DNA from: Poseidonibacter ostreae
GTDB lineage: Bacteria > Campylobacterota > Campylobacteria > Campylobacterales > Arcobacteraceae
Length of the DNA stretch: 64,000 nt
Assembly (NCBI RefSeq): GCF_009208055.1
Contig: NZ_WFKI01000010.1
Coordinates: 1 to 64,000, forward strand
Reading direction: 5' to 3'
Shown here: positions 1-8,969 of the stretch, in pieces
Numbering within the stretch: the stretch's first letter is position 1
How the letters are laid out: the number at the start of each line of letters is the position of its first letter
The notes under the pieces: generated by a model
Told to the model about the DNA's origin: nothing
Database searches by the model: none
The model's input: only the letters and a program-made list of their open reading frames with translations
Position numbers and translations under genes: made by a program

Positions 1-118
1 TAACCTTATCTCCTCCTATTTTTTCAACAAATGTTTGTTGAGGTAAAATACTTACAACAATATTAGTTTGTGCATAAGCAAAATTTATCATTAAAAATAA
101 TGTGATTAAAAATCTCAT
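1..118 (-). CDS. ZnuA-like metal ABC transporter substrate-binding protein, N-terminal fragment
   Basis: Only the first 39 codons are inside the window; the gene runs off the left edge. The start is ATG at 118-116 behind AAGGAG. The translation opens with a short signal peptide (MRFLITLFLMINFAYA) followed by TNIVVSILPQQTFVEKIGGDKV, the first strand and motif typical of ZnuA/TroA-type periplasmic zinc or manganese binding proteins. The protein would deliver a metal ion to an ABC importer at the inner membrane. Two palindromic elements lie directly upstream and fit control by a metal-sensing repressor. The metal-binding histidines are outside the window, so the metal cannot be named. Confidence 0.65.
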   Translation of the reverse strand, partial: MRFLITLFLMINFAYAQTNIVVSILPQQTFVEKIGGDKV

Positions 119-138
119 ATAATACTCCTTCTATATGT

Positions 139-153
139 TGCAACTTAGTTGCA
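139..153. promoter_or_regulatory. Palindromic operator copy 1 upstream of znuA-like gene
   Basis: TGCAACTTAGTTGCA is a 15-bp palindrome with one unpaired centre base. It lies 21-35 bp upstream of the znuA-like start codon. The same 13-bp core GCAACTTAGTTGC recurs at 186-198. Twin copies next to a metal-uptake gene suggest binding sites for a metalloregulator; which family binds is inference. Confidence 0.6.
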
Positions 154-174
154 TTTGTGGAATATTAGTAAAAT

Positions 175-209
175 AAAAATTAAACGCAACTTAGTTGCAT
201 TTAATTTTT
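175..209. promoter_or_regulatory. Extended palindromic operator copy 2
   Basis: The core GCAACTTAGTTGC (186-198) is flanked by AAAAATTAAA (175-184) and TTTAATTTTT (200-209), giving a 35-bp palindrome centred on base 192 with one mismatched pair besides the centre. It sits between the divergent znuA-like gene and metH, 46 bp from copy 1 centre to centre, so it could also affect metH. It might additionally act as a hairpin in RNA. Confidence 0.55.
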
Positions 210-347
210 ATAAAGATATAATATCTTAAATTAAGAGCTTAAATAAATGAAATTTAAATCTTAAAGTAAATATTTAAGAAAGTCATGTTTTTTATTTAAC
301 AACTTTTTAACGAAAATTTAAATACACTCTTAATAATAAATATCAAT

Positions 348-359
348 TATAATTATAAT
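348..359 (+). promoter_or_regulatory. Candidate -10 region of metH
   Basis: Two consecutive TATAAT hexamers (348-353 and 354-359) lie 29-40 bp upstream of the metH start. The rest of the 119-387 spacer is AT-rich and, apart from the two palindromes, shows nothing I recognise; no SAM or cobalamin riboswitch is visible. Confidence 0.35.
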
Positions 360-387
360 AAATAAATAATCAAAAATAGAGAATAAA

Positions 388-3300
388 ATGTTAACAAAAA
401 TTAAGAATATAATAGAAGAAAATGTACTAGTTATTGATGGAGCTATGGGAACACAGCTTCAAATATCAGATATAAAACAAGAAGAGTGGATGTATGAAGG
501 GGAAGATTTAGAAGGTTGTAATGAGCTTCTAAATTTAACCGCTCCTCATATTTTACGAAATATTCATGATGCTTATGCGAGCGCTGGAGCAGATTTAATT
601 ACAACTAATACTTTTGGTTCAATGAATTGGGTTTTAGATGAATACGATATTCCTCAAACTTCTTATGAACTATCAAAATTAGGTGCACAACTTGTTAAAG
701 AGTCTTGTGATAAATACTCAACACCAGAAAAACCAAGATTTGTATTAGGTTCAGTAGGACCTGGTACTAAACTTCCTTCACTTGGTCATATTAAATATGA
801 TGATATGTATGAGGGCTATAAAATAATGGCACAAGGATTAGCTGATGGGGGAACTGATATATTCTTACTTGAAACTTGTCAAGATCCATTACAAATAAAA
901 GCAGCACTTCATGCACTAAATGATACAGCTCCACAAATTCCAATTATGGTATCTGTTACAATTGAGTTAACAGGAACGATGCTAATAGGAACTGATGCTC
1001 AAACAATTGCAGCTATTATGGCTCCTTTTAATATTTTATCACTTGGATTTAACTGTGGAACTGGACCTAAACAAGTACATAAGCATATCAAATCACTAAG
1101 TGAAGTTTGTAAATTCCCAATTTCAGTTCATGCAAATGCTGGACTTCCACAAAATAAAGGTGGAGTTTCTTATTACCCAATGGGACCTGAAGAGTTTACA
1201 AAGTTACAAAAAGAATTTTTAGAAATTAATGGGGTTTCATTTTTAGGTGGATGTTGTGGAACTACACCTGAGCATATTAAAAAACTAGCAGAAGAAATAA
1301 AAGATATAAAACCTTTAAAGCCTTGTGGATTTTTAAAAGCTTCATTAGCTTCACTATTTGGTACTGTAGCTTTAAAGCAAGAGCCAGCACCACTTTTAAT
1401 AGGTGAACGTTCAAATGCAACTGGATCAAAAGCTTTTAGAGAACTTCTTAAATCAAATGACTATGAGGGAACACTAACAGTTGGACAACAACAAGTACGA
1501 GCGGGTGCACATATTATTGATGTTTCAGTTGGATTTGCTGGAAGGGATGAAAGAGAAGATATGGATAAGGTTGTTGAGCTTTATTCTCAAAAAATATCAC
1601 TTCCTCTAATGCCAGATTCTACGCAAATTTATGCACTTGAAGCAGCACTAAAACAAATAGGTGGAAGACCAATTATTAACTCTGTTAACCTAGAAGATGG
1701 AGAAGAGAAATTTGATGCTGTTTGTAAGTTAGCTAAAAAATTTGGAGCTGCTTTAGTATGTCTTACAATTGATGAAGTTGGAATGGCAAAAACTAAAGAA
1801 GATAAAATTAGAATTGCTGAGCGTATTTATGACTTATGTGTAAATAGACATGGATTTGATCCTCATGATTTAGTATTTGATATGCTAACATTTACTATTG
1901 GTTCTGGTGATGATGAGTATAGAACAGCTGGTATTGAAACACTTGAAGCTATTAGAGAGTTCCAAATACTTCATCCTGAAGTTGGAACTACTCTTGGACT
2001 TTCTAATATCTCTTTTGGACTTGATATAAAAGCAAGAGCTTATTTAAACTCTATTTATTTAGATTATTGTGTAAAAGCTGGTTTAACATCTGCTATTGTA
2101 AATGTTAAGCATATTTTACCACTTAATAAAATAAATGAAGATGATAAAAAAGCTTGTGATGATTTAATTTTTAATAATCAAGAAGCAGGAGATCCATTAT
2201 TTGCCTTTATTGAACATTTCTCAAATGTTGGAGATATTGAAGAGCAAAGTGATGAAGAGTATCAAAATCTTCCTGCTATTGAAAAAGTAAAAAAGTTACT
2301 TTTAGATGGAGATAAAAATAGATTAATTCCACTTGTTGATGAGTTAAGACATGAAGTAAAACCTGAAATAATAGTAAATGAATGGCTAATTGATGGTATG
2401 AAAATCATTGGTGAATTATTTGGAAATGGACAAATGCAATTACCATTTGTTCTTCAAAGTGCAGAAACTATGAAAGCAACAGTTGATGCTTTAAATCCAT
2501 ATTTACCAAAAGAAGAAAAAGCTAGTGAAACTGTAATTGTAGTAGGAACTGTAAAAGGTGATGTTCATGATGTTGGTAAAAACTTAGTTGATATTATTTT
2601 AAGTAATAATGGATTCAAAGTTATAAATATTGGTATTAAAGCTGATTTAAATAGCTTCTTAATTGCTGCAAAAGAGCATAAAGCACAAGCTATTGGAATG
2701 AGTGGATTACTTGTAAAATCAACTGCTGTTATGAAAGAAAACTTAGAAGAATTACAAAAAATGGGAATAGATATTCCTGTACTTATTGGTGGAGCAGCAC
2801 TTACAAAATCTTTTGTAAATGATTTTTGTAGACCAATTTATGATGGACCAATATTCTATTGTAGAGATGCCTTTGATGGTGTTGTTTCTATGCAAAGAAT
2901 TGAAGAGGGTGATTTAGATAATACTGCTTTAGCAGCTGATTTAATCGAAATAGCAGATACAAGTGAAAAAGTTGAAAAAGAAGCAGTTGTTATTCCTCCT
3001 TATGAAGAGATTCCAATGCCAAAAGAGACTGCTTTTACCTATCCTCCTTTATGGGAAAGAGTTGCTAAAAGTAGTGAACAATTAGATAAAGAGCTTATTT
3101 TTAAATGGATAAATCATAGAGTTTTATTTAGACAAAGATGGGGATATAAAAGAGGGAAACAAGATAGAGATGCTTTCTTAAAATATGAAGAAGAAACAGT
3201 TGAGCCTTTATATAGAAAACTAAAAGATGATTTATTGGATAAAAATATTTTTGAACCAATTGCTATTTATGCTTATTATCCTTGTATCTCTCATGATAAT

Positions 3301-3864
3301 AAACTGTATATTTTTGATAAAAAGTATCTATTTAATAATGAAGAAGAAGCTAAGAATGTACCACCTTTAGAAGAAGCTATAAAGGTTTTAGAATTCCCTA
3401 GACAAAAAAGGAAACCATTTAGATGTATTCCTGATTTCTTTGCTAGCGATAGATTAGATGTAATTGCATTTACACTTGCAAGTGCAGGACTTAAAATATC
3501 TGATTATGAAAGAGGACTTTATGATGAGGGTAAATTTACTGAATATTACCAAATTCATGGGCTTGGTGTTGAGTTAGCTGAAGCCTTAGCTGAGGTACTT
3601 CATAAACAAGTTAGACTTGATTTAGATATTGTTCCAAAAGAAGGACATACACTAAATGATGTTCAAATGAAACAGTATGTAGGTTGTAGATATTCACCTG
3701 GTTATGCAGCTTGTCCAGACTTGGCAATGAACAGAGATATTTTTGATTTATTAAATCCTGAAGAGTTTGGAATTGAACTTAGTGAAACTTTCCAAATGCA
3801 TCCTGAACAAACTACTTGTGCAATAGTTGTTCCTCATCACGAAGCAAACTACTACAATATCTAA
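388..3864 (+). CDS. metH: Cobalamin-dependent methionine synthase
   Basis: Transfers the methyl group of methyltetrahydrofolate to homocysteine through methylcobalamin, in the cytoplasm. All four modules are present in 1158 residues. The homocysteine domain has zinc ligands C223 and the pair C289-C290 (GGCCG). The pterin domain starts near residue 335 (LIGERSNATGSKAF). The cobalamin domain carries the axial histidine at about residue 727 in GDVHDVGKN, and the SAM-activation domain near the C terminus shows CRYSPGYAACPDL. The length is slightly below the usual 1200 or so. It stands alone, with a hairpin just after the stop. With luxS at 20687-21202 it implies an activated methyl cycle. Confidence 0.97.
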   Translation: MLTKIKNIIEENVLVIDGAMGTQLQISDIKQEEWMYEGEDLEGCNELLNLTAPHILRNIHDAYASAGADLITTNTFGSMNWVLDEYDIPQTSYELSKLGAQLVKESCDKYSTPEKPRFVLGSVGPGTKLPSLGHIKYDDMYEGYKIMAQGLADGGTDIFLLETCQDPLQIKAALHALNDTAPQIPIMVSVTIELTGTMLIGTDAQTIAAIMAPFNILSLGFNCGTGPKQVHKHIKSLSEVCKFPISVHANAGLPQNKGGVSYYPMGPEEFTKLQKEFLEINGVSFLGGCCGTTPEHIKKLAEEIKDIKPLKPCGFLKASLASLFGTVALKQEPAPLLIGERSNATGSKAFRELLKSNDYEGTLTVGQQQVRAGAHIIDVSVGFAGRDEREDMDKVVELYSQKISLPLMPDSTQIYALEAALKQIGGRPIINSVNLEDGEEKFDAVCKLAKKFGAALVCLTIDEVGMAKTKEDKIRIAERIYDLCVNRHGFDPHDLVFDMLTFTIGSGDDEYRTAGIETLEAIREFQILHPEVGTTLGLSNISFGLDIKARAYLNSIYLDYCVKAGLTSAIVNVKHILPLNKINEDDKKACDDLIFNNQEAGDPLFAFIEHFSNVGDIEEQSDEEYQNLPAIEKVKKLLLDGDKNRLIPLVDELRHEVKPEIIVNEWLIDGMKIIGELFGNGQMQLPFVLQSAETMKATVDALNPYLPKEEKASETVIVVGTVKGDVHDVGKNLVDIILSNNGFKVINIGIKADLNSFLIAAKEHKAQAIGMSGLLVKSTAVMKENLEELQKMGIDIPVLIGGAALTKSFVNDFCRPIYDGPIFYCRDAFDGVVSMQRIEEGDLDNTALAADLIEIADTSEKVEKEAVVIPPYEEIPMPKETAFTYPPLWERVAKSSEQLDKELIFKWINHRVLFRQRWGYKRGKQDRDAFLKYEEETVEPLYRKLKDDLLDKNIFEPIAIYAYYPCISHDNKLYIFDKKYLFNNEEEAKNVPPLEEAIKVLEFPRQKRKPFRCIPDFFASDRLDVIAFTLASAGLKISDYERGLYDEGKFTEYYQIHGLGVELAEALAEVLHKQVRLDLDIVPKEGHTLNDVQMKQYVGCRYSPGYAACPDLAMNRDIFDLLNPEEFGIELSETFQMHPEQTTCAIVVPHHEANYYNI

Positions 3865-3872
3865 AATTTTTA

Positions 3873-3897
3873 CTAAGGGTGTAACTTTCACCCTTAG
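3873..3897 (+). terminator. Hairpin after metH
   Basis: CTAAGGGTG (3873-3881) pairs perfectly with CACCCTTAG (3889-3897) around a 7-base loop, 9 bp past the metH stop. Only a broken T-run follows, so termination may be partial. Confidence 0.5.
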
Positions 3898-3923
3898 ATG
3901 TATATTTCCCCTAGGATTTTATT

Positions 3924-4784
3924 TTGACAAATAACGCTAAAGGTTTAGCACTTACCTCAAGTGGTATTTTTATTATGAGTTTAGAATCTCTTTTTATTAA
4001 ATATGCCACAGTATCTCCTATGGTTCTTTCTTTTTATTTAGGAATATTTATATTTATTTCCATGATAACTACTTTATTATTTAAAAAAAAAGAGTATATA
4101 AAAACAGCATTTAAAAGCTCAATTGGAATATTAGTACTTTGTGCTTTTATTATGGGTTGTTCAAATATCTTCTTTATAAGTGCGATTAAGATGATTACAG
4201 TTGCTAATGTAGTTATAATATTTAGTACATCAGCACTTTTTTCATCATTGATTGCATATCTTTTTTTTAGAGAAAAAATTACAAAAAATATATTGTATGC
4301 TTCTTTTTTTATGTTTGTTGGTCTTTTTGTTATTTTTAGTGATAAGCTTGAGTTTGGAAGTATAAAGGGAAATATTTTTGCTCTTTTATGTACAATATCT
4401 CTTTCACTTTCTTTTGTAATTATGTCACGATATAAAGAGATAAATAGACTTCTTTTAATTGCTTTTGCAGGATTAGCACTTAGTATAATAGCTTTTTTTC
4501 TAAGTGATGATTTAAAAATTGATATAAATAATCTTTTAATAATTATGTTTATGGGATTAGTTGTTTCTTCTTTTTCAAGGGTTTTATTAGGAACAGGAGC
4601 AAAATATATTAGTGCTGCTGAAATGAGTCTTTTAATGCTTATTGAAACAATAATGGCACCTATTTGGGTGTGGATATTTTTAAATGAAATACCAAGTATT
4701 TATACATTTATTGGTGGAAGTATTATTATTTTTACATTAATTATTAACTCTATTTATACGATAAAAAGAAAACAAATAGCATAA
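3924..4784 (+). CDS. EamA/DMT-family transporter
   Basis: A 286-residue integral membrane protein with about ten hydrophobic segments arranged as two EamA repeats, the plan of drug/metabolite exporters such as RhaT/YdcZ-like carriers. The start is TTG at 3924 with AGGA 8 bp upstream; the next ATG is at residue 18, after the first helix has begun, so the TTG start is preferred. Substrate unknown. It follows metH by 59 bp and a hairpin, and nothing links it functionally to its neighbours. Confidence 0.8.
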   Translation: MTNNAKGLALTSSGIFIMSLESLFIKYATVSPMVLSFYLGIFIFISMITTLLFKKKEYIKTAFKSSIGILVLCAFIMGCSNIFFISAIKMITVANVVIIFSTSALFSSLIAYLFFREKITKNILYASFFMFVGLFVIFSDKLEFGSIKGNIFALLCTISLSLSFVIMSRYKEINRLLLIAFAGLALSIIAFFLSDDLKIDINNLLIIMFMGLVVSSFSRVLLGTGAKYISAAEMSLLMLIETIMAPIWVWIFLNEIPSIYTFIGGSIIIFTLIINSIYTIKRKQIA

Positions 4785-4863
4785 AAAAAAGAGCTAATGC
4801 AAGAAATCCTTCCTCATAAAGAATAAGTTTTTCTATATTTATTATTTTATAAAAGATTTATAA

Positions 4864-4869
4864 TATAAT
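4864..4869 (+). promoter_or_regulatory. Candidate -10 of the rhodanese-araC-lysE group
   Basis: TATAAT in the spacer 4785-4898, 30-35 bp before the rhodanese start; the spacer is otherwise AT-rich without other clear signals. Confidence 0.35.
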
Positions 4870-4898
4870 CTCTATATTAATTATTAAGGAAATATTAA

Positions 4899-5294
4899 AT
4901 GAATCAAATAGAATTTTATGAAGCAAAATTAGCATATGAAACAGACTCTTGGGATGTATTTGAAGCTTTAAATAATGGTGATAATAATCTTATTGTTATT
5001 GATGCAAGGGCAAAAGAAGCTTATTTAAAAGAACATATTCCAAACTCTATAAATATTCCACATAAAACAATGAGTGAAGAGAGTACAAAAAATCTTGATA
5101 AAAATAAAATATATGTAAGTTACTGTGATGGAATAGGCTGTAATGCTTCAACTAAAGGGGCTTTAAATCTGTCAAAGTTAGGATTTAAAACAAAAGAGTT
5201 ATTAGGAGGACTTGATTGGTGGAAAAGAGATGGTTATGAAACTAGTGGGGTTAATGCTACAAAAGGAACAAATATCTCTTGTGGATGTAATTAA
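4899..5294 (+). CDS. Single-domain rhodanese-like protein
   Basis: A 131-residue cytoplasmic rhodanese fold: IDARAKEAYLKEHIPNSINIP (residues 34-54, with D35 and R37) and the active loop around C76 (CDGIGCN, with a second cysteine C81). Such loops carry a persulfide on the first cysteine and pass sulfane sulfur to acceptors. The tail ends CGCN, adding two more cysteines (128, 130) that could bind metal or sulfur. AAGGAAA precedes the start. The AraC regulator gene begins 5 bp after the stop, so the two are probably co-transcribed. Confidence 0.85.
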   Translation: MNQIEFYEAKLAYETDSWDVFEALNNGDNNLIVIDARAKEAYLKEHIPNSINIPHKTMSEESTKNLDKNKIYVSYCDGIGCNASTKGALNLSKLGFKTKELLGGLDWWKRDGYETSGVNATKGTNISCGCN

Positions 5295-5299
5295 AATCT

Positions 5300-6109
5300 A
5301 TGCATAAGACATTTACTAAAGTATTTATAGATGAAAGTCTTCCTTTTTTAGAGTTAAGATATTCAAATTCAAATGCTCACTATAAAAGACATTTTCATGA
5401 TACTTTTTCAATAGGCGTAAATAAAGAGGGAAGAAGTATTTATGAAAATAGTACTAAGTCATATACTTTAGATAAAAATATGCTAAGTATTATAAATCCT
5501 TTAGAAGTACATTCTTGTAACTCTTGTAGTGATGTTTTAAATATTTATTATATGTTATATTTAGATACTAAATGGTGTATGAATATTCAAAAACTTATAA
5601 ACTGTGAAATAAAAGAGTTTGTAAAAATACCAATTCATATATTAGAAGATGAAAGTTTTTACAAAGATTTTATAAGTTTATGTGAGTTTATTTTTCACGA
5701 TAATTCTATTTTAGAAAAAGAAGATGAGTTAATAAAATTTTTTCTTAATTTTTTCTCTTTATACTTAGAAAATAAAGAAGTAGAACTTGTAGATGCGAGG
5801 TTTCAAGAGATACTTTTATATTTAGATGAGAATTACAAAGAAAATATTTCACTAGATGAACTATCAAATAAATTTGAATTAAACTCTTTTTATATAATAC
5901 GACTTTTTAAATCTCAGATGAATTTAACTCCACATTCCTACCTTTTAAATGTTAGAATTAATAAAGCAAAAGAGTATTTGAAAAATGGTTATTCGATTAT
6001 TGATACTGCCTTAGAGTGTGGTTTTTTTGACCAAAGCCATTTTCATAAAAACTTTTTAAAAATAGTTGCAATTACTCCAAAAGAGTATAAAGTCAATTTT
6101 ATACAATAA
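5300..6109 (+). CDS. AraC-family transcriptional regulator
   Basis: 269 residues. The N-terminal part looks like an AraC cupin sensor (HFHDTFSIGVNKEG near residues 32-45). The C-terminal about 100 residues contain two helix-turn-helix units (ISLDELSNKFELNSFYIIR and the conserved segment ending FDQSHFHKNFLKIVAITPKEY). It lies 5 bp after the rhodanese gene and 50 bp before a LysE exporter gene, an arrangement often seen for AraC proteins that control the adjacent exporter. The ligand is not deducible. Confidence 0.88.
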   Translation: MHKTFTKVFIDESLPFLELRYSNSNAHYKRHFHDTFSIGVNKEGRSIYENSTKSYTLDKNMLSIINPLEVHSCNSCSDVLNIYYMLYLDTKWCMNIQKLINCEIKEFVKIPIHILEDESFYKDFISLCEFIFHDNSILEKEDELIKFFLNFFSLYLENKEVELVDARFQEILLYLDENYKENISLDELSNKFELNSFYIIRLFKSQMNLTPHSYLLNVRINKAKEYLKNGYSIIDTALECGFFDQSHFHKNFLKIVAITPKEYKVNFIQ

Positions 6110-6159
6110 GTTAACTTTCTATTTATATATAATTAGACAAATATAAAGGAAACTTTCTT

Positions 6160-6756
6160 ATGACACTAACTATACTTTTTACAATGATATCTTTTTCTTT
6201 TGCTATGTCAATATCTCCAGGACCTGTTAATATGATGATAATAACATCAGGAATTAATAATGGTTTTTCTAAAACTTTCTCATTTATATCTGGTGCAACA
6301 ATAGGTTTTACTTTTTTATTGATAGTTATAGCCTTAGGGCTTAAAACTCTTTTAGATGAATATCCACTTTTCTTAGAGTATCTTGGCTATGTAGGCTCTT
6401 TATTTATTATATATATGGGATATAAAATTGCAAGTTCTACACCAAATATAGAACTTGAAAATAGTATGAAAAAATTAAAGTTTTATGAAGGCTTTTTACT
6501 TCAGTGGCTTAATCCAAAAGCATGGGCTGCTTGTATTTCAGGTGTTGCTATGTACTCTTTTAATGATTTTTTTTTACTGGTTTTTATTATTATATATTTT
6601 ATAGTTTGTTATTTAAGTCTATCTTTTTGGGGATTATTTGGACAAAAAGCTACTATGTTTTTAAATACAAATAAAAAGATAAAAAACTTTAATCTTTTTA
6701 TGGGTTCTATTTTGATTATTTCAACACTAGTATTACTGTTTATAAATATTTTGTAG
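6160..6756 (+). CDS. LysE/RhtB-family exporter
   Basis: A 198-residue membrane protein with about six hydrophobic segments and the LysE signature near the N terminus (SPGPVNMMIITSG) plus QWLNPKAW in the middle. Members export amino acids or related small molecules across the inner membrane. AAAGGAAA lies 9 bp before the ATG. Probable target of the AraC regulator immediately upstream. Substrate unknown. Confidence 0.88.
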   Translation: MTLTILFTMISFSFAMSISPGPVNMMIITSGINNGFSKTFSFISGATIGFTFLLIVIALGLKTLLDEYPLFLEYLGYVGSLFIIYMGYKIASSTPNIELENSMKKLKFYEGFLLQWLNPKAWAACISGVAMYSFNDFFLLVFIIIYFIVCYLSLSFWGLFGQKATMFLNTNKKIKNFNLFMGSILIISTLVLLFINIL

Positions 6757-6845
6757 AAATTAGCATACAATTTATATAATTTGATATTCACATCTTTTAG
6801 CATTTATTCTATACTAGATAAATTAAAAAATATGAAGGAAAATTT

Positions 6846-7991
6846 ATGAGTTTAGTATATGATTATTCAAACCCAACAGCAATTCACTTTGGAAAAGGTC
6901 AAATTGCTTCAATAGTTAAGCATTTAAATAAAGATAATAAAATATTAGTAGTTTATGGTGGCGGTTCAATTAAGAAAAATGGAGTATATGATGAAGTTTC
7001 ATCTGTACTTGATGGTTTTAATTGGATTGAGTTTTCAGGAATTGAAGCAAATCCTTCTTATGAAACACTAAATAAAGCTGTTGCTTTAAGTAAAGCAGAA
7101 AAAATTGATTATATTTTAGCTGTTGGAGGAGGTTCTGTTATTGATGGAGCTAAATACATAGCAGCTGCTTCACTTTATGATGGTGATGCTTGGGATTTCC
7201 TTGATGGAAGTGTTACTGTAGAAAAAGCACTACCTCTTGGTGCTATTTTAACACTACCAGCAACGGGAAGTGAATCAAATGGAAACTCTGTTGTATCTAA
7301 AAAAGAGACAAATGAAAAAAGATTTTTTGCTTCACCTTTAGTTTATCCTGTATTTGCAGTTTTAGACCCAAGTGTTATGAGCACATTATCTGATAGACAA
7401 TTAGCAAATGGTTTAGTAGATGCTTTTGTTCATACATGTGAACAGTATTTAACTTGTCCAAATACTTCACTTCTTCATGATGGATATGCAGAAACAATTC
7501 TTAGAGGTTTATTATCTCTTGCACAAACTTGGGATAATAGAAAAGATGCTATTTGGGAAGAAAACTTAATGCTTCTTGCAAACCAAGCTTTAAATGGTTT
7601 TATAGGTTCTGGTGTTACGCAAGATTGGGCAACACATATGATAGGACATGAATTAACAGGATTTTATGGAGTTGACCATGCTCAAAGTTTAGCAGTTGTT
7701 CAACCTCAATTACTAAGAGTAATGATGGAAGACAAAAAAGAAAAATTAGCTTTAATGGGTGAAAATGTTTTTGGAATCAAAGATGATAATGAAGCAGTTA
7801 TTATTGCAATTGAAAAAATGTATGAAAGTGTTGGAGTTACAACAAATTTAAATGATTATGAAAATGTAGATGATAAAGTTATTGAAACAATAATTCCATC
7901 ACTTAAAGCTCATGGAATGACAGCAATTGGTGAGAATCAAAATATCACTCTTGAAGTCTCAGAAAAAATTCTTAAAATGGCTATGAAATAA
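6846..7991 (+). CDS. yqhD: Iron-containing, NADPH-type aldehyde reductase (YqhD-like)
   Basis: 381 residues, closely resembling E. coli YqhD from memory along its length: GKGQIAS near residue 18, nucleotide loop GGGSVIDGAKYIAAA, metal-ligand segments DAFVHTCEQY and QDWATHMIGHEL...DHAQSLA, and a matching C-terminal segment GMTAIGENQNITLEVS. The family reduces short-chain and toxic aldehydes to alcohols in the cytoplasm. AAGGAAAA precedes the start. A YqhC-like AraC gene lies convergently 23 bp downstream and a DJ-1-type gene beyond it, so the context supports aldehyde or methylglyoxal detoxification. The symbol is by similarity. Confidence 0.9.
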   Translation: MSLVYDYSNPTAIHFGKGQIASIVKHLNKDNKILVVYGGGSIKKNGVYDEVSSVLDGFNWIEFSGIEANPSYETLNKAVALSKAEKIDYILAVGGGSVIDGAKYIAAASLYDGDAWDFLDGSVTVEKALPLGAILTLPATGSESNGNSVVSKKETNEKRFFASPLVYPVFAVLDPSVMSTLSDRQLANGLVDAFVHTCEQYLTCPNTSLLHDGYAETILRGLLSLAQTWDNRKDAIWEENLMLLANQALNGFIGSGVTQDWATHMIGHELTGFYGVDHAQSLAVVQPQLLRVMMEDKKEKLALMGENVFGIKDDNEAVIIAIEKMYESVGVTTNLNDYENVDDKVIETIIPSLKAHGMTAIGENQNITLEVSEKILKMAMK

Positions 7992-8008
7992 AACTATTTC
8001 TATAGTTT
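7991..8008. terminator. Weak hairpin between convergent yqhD-like and araC genes
   Basis: AAACTAT (7991-7997) pairs with ATAGTTT (8002-8008) around a 4-base loop, followed by A-rich sequence on the plus strand; short and AT-only. Confidence 0.3.
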
Positions 8009-8014
8009 AAAAAA

Positions 8015-8890
8015 CTAAATAATCTCAAAAGAAGCTTTTGCTTCTTTGGGTGGATAGCCATAATAAGATTTAAAATCTTTAGAAAACTGTGAGCTACTCT
8101 CATATCCTGTTGCATAAGCAGTTTCATTTACTTGCATATCTCTTCTTGTTAATAAATCCATTGCTTTGTGTAATCGAATCTTTTTTATATATTGTAAAGG
8201 ACTTAATGAAGTCACTTTTTTAAAGTGTGTATGAAAAGATGATACGCTCATGTCTTCTTCTTTTGCTAATCTTGGAATATCAAGATGCTCATTATATTCA
8301 TGATGAATGGTTCTAAGTGACCTTATCATTTTAGCTTCTGCTTTATTTTCTAAAAACATTTTATGTAAAAAATGAGAGTTTTCACCAATTGCTATTTTAT
8401 AAAAAATCTCTCTTAAAATAGACTCACCTAAGATATTTGATTCTTCTTTTGATTGAAGCATTTTTAAAAGTCTATAGATTGAATCTTCTAGTTCATTTGT
8501 AACTTTATCTTGAAATACACTTATTTGAACATCTTCACATTTTTTTGATTCTTCTTTTGAAATTGAAGAGATTATTTCTTGCATTATCTCTTTTTTAATA
8601 TCAATTAAAATACAAATATAAGGCTCTTCTTTAGATGCATAGGTTTCACACTCAAAAGGCATAGCAGTTGGAACTACAAGATAGTTTTTTGAATCATATT
8701 CAAATCGATTATTTGAAAGATAACCAATTTTTTTCCCTTGTAATACAAATACTAAGCAAAAATCATAAGTTAGAGGAGTTCTTGGAAGATAAGTAGTGGT
8801 TTTATAAAGATTAACACCTTTTATATTTGTTCTTGTTAAGGAGTCTTCTTTTATAAGTTTATTTACTTCTTCTAAGATTTTAGTGTTCAT
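8015..8890 (-). CDS. AraC-family regulator, YqhC-like
   Basis: 291 residues with an AraC_N-type sensor domain (YDFCLVFVLQGKKIGYLSNN, residues about 42-61; then PTAMPFECET) and two C-terminal helix-turn-helix units (LDIPRLAKEEDMSVSSFHTHFK; ETAYATGYESSSQFSKDF). YqhC in E. coli has this architecture and activates yqhD in response to aldehydes; here the gene is convergent with the yqhD-like gene. GGAAG lies 8 bp before the ATG. It is transcribed in the same direction as the DJ-1-type gene upstream, but a strong terminator separates them. Confidence 0.87.
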   Translation of the reverse strand: MNTKILEEVNKLIKEDSLTRTNIKGVNLYKTTTYLPRTPLTYDFCLVFVLQGKKIGYLSNNRFEYDSKNYLVVPTAMPFECETYASKEEPYICILIDIKKEIMQEIISSISKEESKKCEDVQISVFQDKVTNELEDSIYRLLKMLQSKEESNILGESILREIFYKIAIGENSHFLHKMFLENKAEAKMIRSLRTIHHEYNEHLDIPRLAKEEDMSVSSFHTHFKKVTSLSPLQYIKKIRLHKAMDLLTRRDMQVNETAYATGYESSSQFSKDFKSYYGYPPKEAKASFEII

Positions 8891-8936
8891 TGTACTTCCA
8901 AGTAGTTTTTATGCATTATACTAAAAAGAGTGTTAT

Positions 8937-8965
8937 AAAAAGGGCAGAGTTTTTTTGCCCTTTTT
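8937..8965 (-). terminator. Terminator after the DJ-1/PfpI gene
   Basis: AAAAAGGGCA (8937-8946) pairs with TGCCCTTTTT (8956-8965) around a 9-base loop; on the minus strand the GC-containing stem ends in TTTTTAT directly after the stop at 8970. Confidence 0.75.
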
Positions 8966-8969
8966 TATT

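Noticed and set aside
119..387. SAM or cobalamin riboswitch upstream of metH
   Set aside because: No S-box or B12-box motif is visible, and such switches are not expected in this group; only palindromes and AT-rich sequence are seen.
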